A DNA stretch of 38,480 bases. It comes from a virus. This document shows, piece after piece, positions 14,697 through 25,600 of this stretch (positions are counted from its first letter, which is position 1; every line of letters starts with the position of its first letter). Under the pieces are notes generated by a model. That model did no database searches, was not told the DNA's origin, and worked only from the letters and a program-made list of their open reading frames with translations. The stretch is from positions 1 to 38,480 of IMG/VR virus record IMGVR_UViG_3300032217_000884. One strand, 5' to 3'. The position numbers and the translations under genes are program-made.

Positions 14697-14773
14697 TTTG
14701 GGGAGGAAAAACTTTCTATATAATAATGTAGTTCATTAAGCCGGGCTTAATGAACTACTTCTTCTAAAAAAGA
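14697..14773 (+). repeat. 77-bp promoter-like palindromic element, copy 1
   Basis: This segment recurs at 38404-38480 with a single base difference. It contains a TATAAT box (14719-14724) followed by a 31-bp palindrome with 15-bp arms around one central G (GTAGTTCATTAAGCC, then GGCTTAATGAACTAC, 14728-14758). Transcription from the TATAAT would start at the palindrome, so the RNA would begin with a hairpin. It lies just ahead of the operon of the Pro/Thr protein, the coiled-coil protein and the giant protein. The -35 is poor (TTTGGGG region), so an activator or a phage-specific RNA polymerase is possible. Confidence 0.6.
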
Positions 14774-14881
14774 GTTTTTATACTCTAAAAGGGAAAGCAA
14801 AAGAAACTGACGCCAGTGTTGGTAGCAGCTTATTGGACTGTTGACAGACTTCCATAAATTGCGTAAGTTTCCGGCGTTCTC
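14774..14881 (+). promoter_or_regulatory. Leader and possible second promoter of the giant-protein operon
   Basis: Directly after the palindrome is a short hairpin (AGAGT/ACTCT, about 14771-14786). A consensus -35 TTGACA at about 14840 is followed 17 nt later by a weak -10 (TAAGTT). No Shine-Dalgarno precedes the ATG at 14882. The reading as promoter is tentative. Confidence 0.3.
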
Positions 14882-15631
14882 ATGGCACTGTCGACTTATA
14901 CACCACCGAAAGACGCTTCTGAATTGGAGAAACGACGAGTTCTTGCTGAATCCGTTAAAGATCTCGCACAAGGTAAAGCGATGAATACTCCCGATCAGCT
15001 ACTCAAGATCGGAAATGGTCTCGGACTTTCAGCCAATAACATGAGTAATCTGTATCAGAAATATAAAAATGATTCGGCCACGGCGGTGACGCCACCTGTA
15101 GTTGGTGCTTCCGCAGAACCAACCACTCCCGCTCCCACTACGACTCCCGCTCCCACTACGACTCCAGCTCCCACTACGACCCCCGCTCCCACTACGACCC
15201 CCGCTCCCACTACGACTACTCAATCGGCTACATCTTTATTTGGACCTAAGACCCCAAACCTTGATCGGTATGATGCAATGCAGTCTTCGCCTTTTGGGTC
15301 AAACTCACCTCTAGATAAACCAGCAGAGCCAATCGGGACTCGTTCCGGTGCAATGTATCGTGAAGTACGCCGCCTAAATCGGTTGGGCCTTACAGGCGCA
15401 GCAAACCAATTAGCACTTTCTGCTGCTAGTGAGAAGCTAAACGAGCCATCAATCATGACTCAGGGCCAAATAGGGAGGCTGAAGACGCAGGAAGAGGAAG
15501 CGGCTAAGGCTGCGGAGCAGACTACGCTAGATCAGGCAGCGCAAGCAAAATTTATGCGTGATTTATACAAGAAGCGTCAGCAGGCACTAGATGCTGGAAC
15601 CTTGCCTTTAGTTGGACAAAAGGAGTATTAA
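14882..15631 (+). CDS. Virion-operon protein with PAPTTT repeat linker
   Basis: Encodes 249 residues. The N-terminal 65 residues are helical (KDASELEKRRVLAESVKDLAQ). A linker of about five PAPTTT units follows at roughly residues 80-114, encoded by an 18-bp tandem repeat (15125-15223). The C-terminal 130 residues are again helical and Ala-rich. The architecture of two helical parts joined by a flexible Pro/Thr tether fits a structural or ejected phage protein. It is the first gene after the palindromic element and lies 4 nt before the next gene. No family was recognised. The repeat can change length by slippage. Confidence 0.75.
   Translation: MALSTYTPPKDASELEKRRVLAESVKDLAQGKAMNTPDQLLKIGNGLGLSANNMSNLYQKYKNDSATAVTPPVVGASAEPTTPAPTTTPAPTTTPAPTTTPAPTTTPAPTTTTQSATSLFGPKTPNLDRYDAMQSSPFGSNSPLDKPAEPIGTRSGAMYREVRRLNRLGLTGAANQLALSAASEKLNEPSIMTQGQIGRLKTQEEEAAKAAEQTTLDQAAQAKFMRDLYKKRQQALDAGTLPLVGQKEY
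15125..15223 (+). repeat. 18-bp in-frame tandem repeat encoding PAPTTT
   Basis: Units of the form CCCGCTCCCACTACGACT repeat about five times with small third-position changes. The repeat stays in frame, so length variation alters the linker of the Pro/Thr protein without breaking it. Confidence 0.85.
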
Positions 15632-15635
15632 GACT

Positions 15636-16637
15636 ATGGCTGAATTTTCTTACGAATCTGATATAGCCCCCATGCGTGGGTCTTATTTTACTGATCCAAG
15701 TATCAGTAGCGCAGAGCGGAGGCAGCTTACATCACGCTACGCTTCGACGATTGCCCCGCTGCAAGAGGCTTCAAACAAAACGCTTGAGCGAGCGCTGGAT
15801 ATACAGAATCAAGAGATCTCCTTTCAACGTCAAAAATTGGATCTCGAGAAATCAAAAGAGGAGGCAAAATTTTTGCTTGAAGCTAATTCTAGACTTGGAA
15901 GTCTTACCGCTTCTCTTGGCAGTATCTTAAACGACAAGTCTAAAGATACCTTTGGAAAGGCCAAAGATATTGTCAATCTCCAGATACCAAATGCAAGTCT
16001 TATCGCTAGAGACCCGACTACCCGTGCGCTATTTGATTCGGCACTAAAGCGTATAGATGTAGATAGCACTAAAGAAACTCTCCAAGAAAGAAAGAAAGCG
16101 GATCGACTTCAGCTCATGACTACTGCTGCTCAACTGGGCGATACGGGACTTATTTCTAAACTTGCTGGATCCGATATGGATGATGAAGAACGGGCGCGTC
16201 TTGAACTTGCTGGAGGGATTGCTAAACAGAATAGTGATATCATAAATAGCAAGGCTGGTAAAGAAGCTAATGAAGTAGCCCAGAAACAAGCGACTGAAGC
16301 ACGTGACTTAGATCTCCGCATTCTGAGTGGTCATGAAGCAGCACTTCGTTCGATGAAGCCTCCTTCGATGAGTGAAGATGAAATGGTTCAGTCACTTAAA
16401 AAAGGTGAGCTACCATCTCCCGATAAAATGGGAGCTATGAAATTTAATGAACTTGATTCCATCGAACTCAAAGAGATTATGATGGATCTTAATCCGAGCC
16501 TGCAAAAAGATCCCAGTAAATTAGAAGGCATTCCTACTTCGGAGCTTTATCGAAGTGCCTTTAGAGCGCTAAATAGAAAGCGCAATAGATATCTCCCGAC
16601 TAAAAACTCCAATACATCCTCTTTGTTTTCCGAATAA
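15636..16637 (+). CDS. Helical coiled-coil phage protein, probable virion or ejection protein
   Basis: The chosen start is the ATG at 15636 (MAEFSYESDI, 333 residues); the frame extends to 15612 but overlaps the previous gene. An AAGGAG sits 10 nt upstream, one of the few Shine-Dalgarno-like motifs in the window. The protein is almost entirely helical and charged, with a long coiled coil near residues 40-80 (IQNQEISFQRQKLDLEKSKEEAKF). It ends in SLFSE, echoing the LFS motifs of the giant protein. It sits between the Pro/Thr-linker gene and the giant gene with 14 nt to the latter, so the three are likely coexpressed and may assemble together. Confidence 0.75.
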   Translation: MAEFSYESDIAPMRGSYFTDPSISSAERRQLTSRYASTIAPLQEASNKTLERALDIQNQEISFQRQKLDLEKSKEEAKFLLEANSRLGSLTASLGSILNDKSKDTFGKAKDIVNLQIPNASLIARDPTTRALFDSALKRIDVDSTKETLQERKKADRLQLMTTAAQLGDTGLISKLAGSDMDDEERARLELAGGIAKQNSDIINSKAGKEANEVAQKQATEARDLDLRILSGHEAALRSMKPPSMSEDEMVQSLKKGELPSPDKMGAMKFNELDSIELKEIMMDLNPSLQKDPSKLEGIPTSELYRSAFRALNRKRNRYLPTKNSNTSSLFSE

Positions 16638-16651
16638 CCTAATAAACTTAT

Positions 16652-19600
16652 ATGTCAGAATATGATTTTCTCCTGAGTGAGGAACCCGCGTTGAAACTCC
16701 TGCCCTATTCCAAATGGTCTGCGGAGAATGCCCCTACAGATTCTCTCGACAGCCGCAAAAATTATGCGGACTATCTACGATCTGAGCATTTGGATGCTGG
16801 AACTTACGACGAAACAATCGAACGCGATATTCGCGAAGGATTGTTTAAATCCTCTGTTGATAAGACCTTTATTACAGACGATGATATTGGGCGAGAAGCA
16901 ACACTCACTGTTGCAGCACCCTCTTTAGATGAGCAACTTCGTTCAGCAGAAAACACGCTGCCCGCTGATACTCCAGAATGGGAAGCTATTAGTAAATACA
17001 AAGCATTTCGCAGGACAATTTTAGAGCAGCCAGATGCACCTGAGAGCTATAAGGCCCTCGGAGAAGAGTATAAAGCTAACGCCGAAGCTGCACTTTTAAA
17101 TACAGCCGATGACGTATTGCGCATGAAAATCCGCAATAATGAAATACCTTTTGCTAAGGTAACTGATGCAGACGGTAACCAACAAATTATTGCAAGTGAT
17201 TCCGCATTATCTATTCCGCTTAAGCAAGCATTGCTTCAGTCTAAAGGAGCAGGTGTTGGTCTTTCAGATGCGCTCGTAGCTAAGAACGAATTGGAAGTTC
17301 AAGAAGGGTTCTCGATTCCTCGATACAAACTACGGCGAGTGCTTGAAGCATCTGCTATGCTTGAGGAACTCGCTAAATCCGACGAGGGTATCTCGACTAG
17401 CATCGATGGATATGCTCAGCGGCTTGCCCGAACTGAATACGATTTTGGTGATACTGTTGGTTATCTGGCAGACTCACTGGGTCAGAGCATTACCGATGTT
17501 GTTCAACGTATAATTGGAAAGGGTGAGGAAGTTGATAAAAATCAAGCCTTACGGGATAAAGCAGAACGTGTTGCGCTAAATGATTTTTCAACAACTGCTG
17601 AATCAATTGCTTCCAAATTGAACTCTAGCGGAGCACTTCGCGATAGCGAGGCTTTTTCTGTTGATGAAGTTCAGCTTGCTATGAATGAGCTTGGCGTCAA
17701 TGCTGCCAACAATAAAGGCTATTTCCAATTCCACGACGGACCTAACGAAATCGGTAAAAATATCCGAAGCTACGGATTCGGTCTGCCATCAGTTGCTCCA
17801 TCATTGATGGCAAATAAAGTCAAGTTCGATCAAGCCCTCGCCGCTCGTAGTGACATCGATCCAAAAATCAAGTCTCAAATGGAGGGGCAAAGAAAAGCCT
17901 TCATTGAAAGTCAATTTTCTCAATTTGATAAACTGCTTCAACGAACCGACGTTGGAGAAGATTGGCTGAATACACTACAAGCTGCTCGCGCCAATGGTCA
18001 AAAAGACTCTACAACACTTGAGTCTTTCTTGAGCGACGATAAGAATTACAGTGAATTTTCCCAACGTGCCAAAGGCATTGGGATGTCTATTGTAGATGGG
18101 TTTGGACAATTGCTCGCAGCCGTTCCCGCAGTTATGGGTGCTGATTTTGCCCAAGATTATCTCTCTGGGGTTGCCCAGAAAAATTCTGATCGGCAAGAAC
18201 TTGCCAATTTGTTTGGCGTCGATATGGGGGTTACGCAAGAAATTGCGGAAGCTGTTGCGCCAATGCTAGTTGATATGACTGCAACTACTCTCCTTGCAGC
18301 TGCTACAGCACCTGCTGCTGGAGTGGGTGGTGCCGCATATCTCGCTGCAAAGCAAGGCGCTCGACTTACAGTTAAAGGAATTGTTAAAGGGATTACCTCT
18401 GGAGCGCTTCGTGCAGGTATTGGAGAAACAGCCGAAGTAGCTGCTAAGCGATTGGTTACTGAAGGTCTTATAAAGCAGTCTGTAAAAGATGCGGGGACAA
18501 AAGGAGCAATGGAAGCTATCAGAGGATATAGTGGGACGCTTGCGAATAAGATGAATATCGTAACTACATCCTTTATTCCGGCAGCTAATCGTTCAATGGG
18601 AGCCGCTTATGGTACCATGTTCAATCAGCTCTTGAAAGACCCAACGCTTACCCGCGAGCAAGCACATGAGCGGGCGCTGGGTGGTGCTTTAGCTTCGGGA
18701 GCTGTTACGGGTTTGATTACATCAGCCTTTGCTGGATTCGGCCACGGTGGTCTCGATACAGCACTTACGCGTGGTCTTACTCGTAATGAGATGAAGACAA
18801 TATTTTCGAGACTTACAAATGCTGCGGATGAAATTTCGGATAAAACCTTTAACGAGGTTATTAAAAAGTCACTTAAGAATACTTTCAAAGACTTTGGATA
18901 TTCCAGTCTCAGCAAATCAATTGCTAAGAATGCCTTTGATGAAGGGACTGAAGAAGCGCTAGATCAATTTATTGGGAGCTTTGTGCAAGATGCTGCACTA
19001 AATGGGAACACCCCAATGCTTGATCGGTTTAGCCAATCTTTCCACGCTTTTGTAATTGGCGGTGTAATGGGCGCGGGTGTTCCAGCAATTCAAGCCGTCG
19101 TTCCGTCGATCAATAGAGATGTACGTAATGCGTCTGCACGAAATCTTGAATTAAAAGCAATTACAGATATTACTGGACGTCTTAATGAGTCCGGATCTCC
19201 GATTACCGCACAGATTGTCAGCGCTCTTCTTACTGGACCGACTCGCCGTCGAGATCAAATGGCATCAGCCATTCAACAAAAAAGAAACGAAGCGGCAGCA
19301 GCAAGTATTGTGCCGCCCGTCGACGTTACGACTTCTGCTCCTGAAGTTGCTACGGCAGCCGCTGCGGCAGCGACACCAATTGATACTACTGCAGCGCCTT
19401 CTGATACCACGACAGCTCCAGTAGTAACTGGAGCTATTGAACCTATTGTTGCACCTCTTGCTGAACCTATTGTTGAACCTATTGTTGCACCTCTTGTTGA
19501 AGCAGTAACCGTAGAGAGTCTTGAAGAAGCACTATCTAAGGTAACACCAGAAGATGTTGAAACACTTATTCCAGCCGTTCGTCCAGAAGAACTTGAAGCT

Positions 19601-22600
19601 ACAGGTCAGATGGATCTCGGCTTATATGTTACTCAGACGAATAGTGAGAGACCTGCGGCAGTAGCACCATTTAACATGCTCAATTTTAAATCGATCAAGC
19701 CTGTGATGGAACAGCTTGGTCTTGATTTTAATGACGTTGTCCAATCCGAGCTTCAAGACTTGTCGTCAAGCCCCACAATTATTCCAAGGATAGATCTCGC
19801 AACCTCCTCTGGAGGAACTGTAATGCTTGAAGCAAACCCCGATCTATTTGTTGGTGATGAAGCTACTGTCAAAGCCGAACAAGAAACCTTTAATAGGATC
19901 GCTCAAACGGGATTTCCCATATCATTTCAAACTAGTGTTCGTTTTGGAATGCCAAAGCGGAATGTGTCTGAAAAAGCCACTGGACAAAAATCGTATTATG
20001 GAACGAAGTCGAATGAGCTGGCTGGACTGATCTATAAAAATTATCCAGTAACGGTATTGGCACCTGTTGAAGCGGGCAGTAAATACGCCAGTCAACGTAA
20101 AGTTACTTTCTTTGACGCCGTCTCAGGCAAGAGAGTTTCCCGCCAGATTAAAGGGGTGCTAGATGCAAATGGTAATGGGGTATTTAATAATGACCCCGTT
20201 CTAATTTCGGAAATGATTCGCGACGGTATTCCTGTCCGTATTCCGAAGAAGTTCGTCGGTCCCGTCAATCCTTCTCTCGTTGTCCGTAAAGGATACATTG
20301 TAGATGTTCTTGGCCCACGTGCCGATGGCAAAGCAGGACTTGTGTCTATGACGGCTCCGATTGAGCGCACGCTTACCAGCGAACCCGATTATCAATCTCT
20401 CTATGAAGCGAGTGGATTGGCATCACTCTTTATTGATGACATTACAAACGAGCGCGTCATCCCATCAGGCGCTCCTGTTATTGATAAATCTGGAAAGATG
20501 CTTAAGGACGGTGGGAATGAAACAAGCGTTGGTGAGCTTGTTACAAATTTTAATCAATTTGTTTTTAATGCGACCATGCCGGAAGAGCAACAAGGCGCAG
20601 CGGCTTCCAACGAACGTGGCTCTCTTCGTGAGAACGCCTCCAAGCGCATACGCGAAATGCTGAGGCTTCGCAGCGGTTCCGAACTTGATTCCGGATTCTT
20701 TGATACTGCACTCCAAGCACTTCATACTGAATATATCTACCATGCAAACCTATTTGAGGTTCGCTCTTCACTGATCAATTCTGGAATTACTGCTGAAACC
20801 CAAGCCGGGATCGTGATCCCTACAACGAAATCCAAAGCAGCTGTAAAGCTACTGATGGCTCGATTGAAGGCGGATAGCAAGACAACGGTTGCTGAGCGAC
20901 TTGCGCCATTCGTGAATACGGATGCCAAAACAATAAGCAGGAATCCGGATGCAGTGATTCTATCGTTCCTAAATTCAATGGTGCTCAATAACCCACGCTT
21001 TGATGGGGATGTAATGCCAACAATCAATCAGTTATCAGATACCATTAAGGCACGCTATGCCGAACAACAGAAGACACGCGGAATTGAAGAGCGCGTGAAG
21101 GCTTCCATTTCGATGGATCCTTCAATTATGGATAAAATTGATATACAGAATCTTTCCAGAAGTGGGACATATATCGGAGAGCCTAGCACTCTAACTTCAG
21201 AACGCTTTTCTGATAATGAGATTTCCAGAGTCCTGAAGCAGGCAGAGTTTAATGCTATCAATGCTATCGACGAAGATGCAGATCTACGTGATGCCCTTAA
21301 TGACCTGCTGTTCCAGTCCGTTTATAAAAATCCATCTGCGAATCAAGTAAGCCGTGTTGTTGGAATGACAACTGTAGATGCCTATGGCACTTTAGCTAAC
21401 TGGATTGCCAGTGGAAATTTTGACCATCCAGAAGTCCTCGCCTTTGAGCGTAGCCTCCGTAGTGGGGAGTTCGCTTCTGGAAATGATCTTCGTTCTGCCC
21501 TTTCATTATCCAGACTTTCTTCTCGCGCTAGCGAGACGGAGAATCCCACAGAGGATAAAGCTTTCGTAGATGCAGTCCGTAATGAAATCGGAAGGTCTCT
21601 CAATCAAACTGTATCGATTGAAAGCGCTAAGAACTTTATTAAAGCCTTGGATAAAGGAATTCGTAAGCGGATGTCCCGCTCACATATTACAAGTGCTCAA
21701 GCAAACATAGCACGTAGCTTAAATACTATTGAAGTAAATAAGCTCGGCATTAAATCTGGAGATGCTCAGTCGATAATTGAAGCGCTAAAGGCGATCTCTA
21801 AGACGTCAAAGAACGGTAATCACAAGCTAGTAGCTGAGCTGCTATTGGAAGATCCAGCCTTTATCAAACGAATTAAGTTTGAAATTGGCACTGCAGATCA
21901 TTCCATTGCGGGTGAATATAATAGGCTCACTGATGGTTCCCACAGTGTCTTCATCAATCTTAACGGCTTCAACGGTCGCGGACTTACCAATGTTCTACTT
22001 GAAGAATACGTCCATGCATTCCTTTCAGATACGCTTAACAAGCCTAAGGAGGCTTTGAATGATGCACAGAAGATGGCTATCGCCCGCTTGAATGGGTTGA
22101 TGGAACTTGTGCGGCAGCAAGCAGAGAGTGAGGGTATTACCAACCCATCGCTTCTTGATGGGCTTGAAAATATCGACGAGTTTGTTGCCAGCTTTCTTCT
22201 ATCGAAAAAATTCCAAGCCCTTGTAAAATCGGTCAACCCACCTCAAGGGCAGCGTGGTTTCTTTGGGCGGATCATCGATGCAATGGTCAGCCTATTCAGA
22301 AAAGTAACCAATAAAGAGAAGAAGGGTTATGCAGAAGCATTGACGGATATCCTCGATCTCTCACGTTCCGCAATGGGCGCTGAGCGCAATACAGCAAAAG
22401 CCCTATTTTCTTCTGTTGCAGGAGATGCTTCCGATTCTCTTGAGCGAGCAGCAGCTGTCCGCGATACGCTTCCAGCGAGTGTTATCGCTGCTACTGCTGT
22501 AGCACCCACTCTTAGCCAAGAAGAAATGGCAATTGCCGCAGTAACTGCCACACAGGAGGACGCTAATAAAGCGCTTGTAGCAGAACAAAATAAAGTCACG

Positions 22601-25600
22601 ACCGCAAATATTCCACAATCTTCCGTTAATTCGGATACTGAACAAGTAGCTAAGGCACATCTATTGATGCGTTCTATTCGGAATATGATTCCATTGGAAG
22701 TCCGCCTTAAGTTTATCACTGCAAAAGAAGCAGCGCAACTCGGAGACTCTCGCCGCTTTATTGCCAGCGCATTTGGAGACGAGATCTCCATCGACATGTC
22801 GCGGCTTATGTCATATGTCGACGGTCTAGATAACCTCACATCAAACATGCTTGTTGAGAGTGTAATTGCAGAAGAACTTGGGCATGTTGCGTCCTATAAC
22901 GCACTCACTCAAAATCAGATTGATTCAATTGTTGACTCACTAAGTCAGAATGAACTCGATGCTCTTGCAAATTCGTATTATCAAACTGATGAGACTCGGC
23001 AAGCTTCCAAGGACTTGCTACGGTCAGAGGATCTTACTGAATCGTATACCGAGAAACGCCGACTTGTTGAAGAGCAGCTACGCGCCCACCTTCAGAGAGT
23101 TACTACAGGCCACTCCACAGAAGAAAATGCGGCTTTCCTGCGCACCAACCCCTCACTGTTTAAGATCGTCCTGCGTTATATTGGAGGAGCCTTCCGGAGA
23201 ATGGTCGGTCTTCGTTCAGTTGGTAATCCCCACATGGATGTGGCCCTTAGTCGCATGCTCGTTGAGATGCGTGCGCTTAAGATGGGATATCGGAACGGGC
23301 CTGCTTCCCTACGCTTTGATCCCAATAGTCCAGCGGCTTCAATGGAGGCATTCCGCGCCATTACAGGTATCGACGACTTGGAAGAAATTGAAGCAGCGGG
23401 TTTCGATGAAGACGTTTCCGAGATTCTTTTTTCCCAGATTGGACTTGAGGATTTCAAAAGGATTCAACGCGCTAGCCGACCGCTATCGGAACAGGTTGCA
23501 GATCAACCTACAGATCAGCCACTCATCAAGACATCAGAAGACGTCCCCTTCCCTCTTATTATCGAGTCCATTACTGGAAGCTTCGGTCTCTCTTGGAAAG
23601 ATGTTTCCAAAGAACTCATCAATGATTTTGAAACTGTTTATAAATTTGAAGAGGTTGCTGGTGAATATAGGGCCACTCCAATTTATGAAATGATGAGTCT
23701 GCCCACTATTTCCGGAGATCCAGATACTCCTGAAGTAGTTGAGCTTGAAGCGGCTAAAGCATTCCTAAATCGCAGATTGAATAAGACCATTAGAAATGGA
23801 CTTGCCGCTAACGATATTGAGCTTCCAGAACTAGTTAATAATAATCTAGTAGAACAGTTTATTGATACAATTCTACTTGATGCCGTTGATTTTGGAAATG
23901 GCGTACAGCTTATTCTAAATGGCAATGCAGATGCAGAAAATGAAGAGACTTTGATTACCGCTTCTGGCGACTTTTCTGAACTCACAGCTTCAAATACAAA
24001 ACCAATCAATATTGACAAATTAAAAGAGACTCTTTTTCAAATTGATGGATTTGAACTAAAAAATGAATCAATTAAATTTAATGGAAATATAAAATTTGAT
24101 GCTATAATTACACGTGGCACTAAGAAATACTCAATGGATTTTGATATAAATCAAAATACAAAAAATATCCACGTCGGATCTCTTTTCCCAATAAACGGTG
24201 GTGAAGTATCAGGAAGTGATTCGTTTGGAATGGATCTTCTACTGGCGCTTATCTCTAATAACCATCTTATTGGTGCAAAGACGCTCGATACTTATGCTGC
24301 TGGAAATGCCAAAACTGTAAATCAAGAAACGCAAAGAAATGTAGAGCGCCGACAACTGGCAATGGAACGTGGAGAAGAATATAATCCGGATCCCTCTATG
24401 TTATTCAAGGGCTTCAAAGCGTGGCCAAAAATAGGTTTCGATACAGAGCTGACTAGATATTATCTTGAATCTATGGCAGACGAAAACCAAGAGTCTGCTG
24501 GAATTATCGATGAAATAAAGCAGCTTGCAGCGGATGCAGATGGTAAACTCACACTAGTGCAACTCATGCACTTAGGTCCGGACGCAAAACGGGGGACTGT
24601 TATCTGGTCGAATTATGGTGTTGGTTCAAACATGGTCTTTAACTTGGAGTCTGGCAGTCCAAGTATGCAGGCTTTCGGAAAAATGATCGAGCGGGCTGTT
24701 AAACTAAAAGGGACAGTCGAAGAAATTAAACCGCTTCGCCAAACGTATGCCCGTTCTCTTAAGAATCTGGAATCAATCGGACTTTCCGCAGAGGAACAAA
24801 AAAGCAGAGAACAAGAGATCCGAAGTAATTTCATTGCTGGATTAAATAAACTCGGTGTCAATCCCGATAGGCTTCTTACAAGTCTTGGAAGTGGTGTAGC
24901 CTTTAGTGGCAAGTCAATCAACTTCGACCCACTACTTGAGACTCTTGAGATGCCACTGTTTGAAGCGGGCACATACAAAGCCCCTTCTGGTAGTCTACTG
25001 CGTGCTTTCCTTGGTGAGCTTGACCCCCGCATCAAGAGACTCAATGACAATCGCATGGCCTTTAATCGAGCTGCGACTTCAATCGTTACTCGATATAAAG
25101 CTACTCTTGATAAGCTGGTTATCGCACGTTATGGAGCAATCGCTAATGCTCCAAATGATCTGATCGCAGAAGCAATGGGTAGCACGGGCATCGAAGTATC
25201 CGAAGTTGAATACGATAAGATCGAAGATGAACATACCGCACGACTCGTAGCCATCCGAAATGATACAGCGCTAACTGATGATAAGAGATCAGAAGCAATT
25301 CTGGAATCGGCACGTCTCCGTGATGCTGCTCTTACCGATGCGCGGTCTCTTGCCAGAGAAGCTTTCATTCGACGTAAGGATTCTGCAATAACAGCACTCA
25401 GCTCACAAGCTCCAGAGATCGCCGCACACATCGCAGATATTCGTGGAAAGTTAATTGATCCTTTGTCAATGAAGCTTAAGAAAGATTACAATATGACCGA
25501 AGAGTTCGGTATTCATATTGATAGCCAACTCGGCATCTATATGACACGGGCTTACCGGATGTTCAATGAGATTGGTTTCTCTGATCGCGTTAAGCAGGAT

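Noticed and set aside
15125-15223. 18-bp repeats as a CRISPR array or iterons
   Set aside because: The units are directly adjacent, in frame and encode PAPTTT, so this is a coding tandem repeat.
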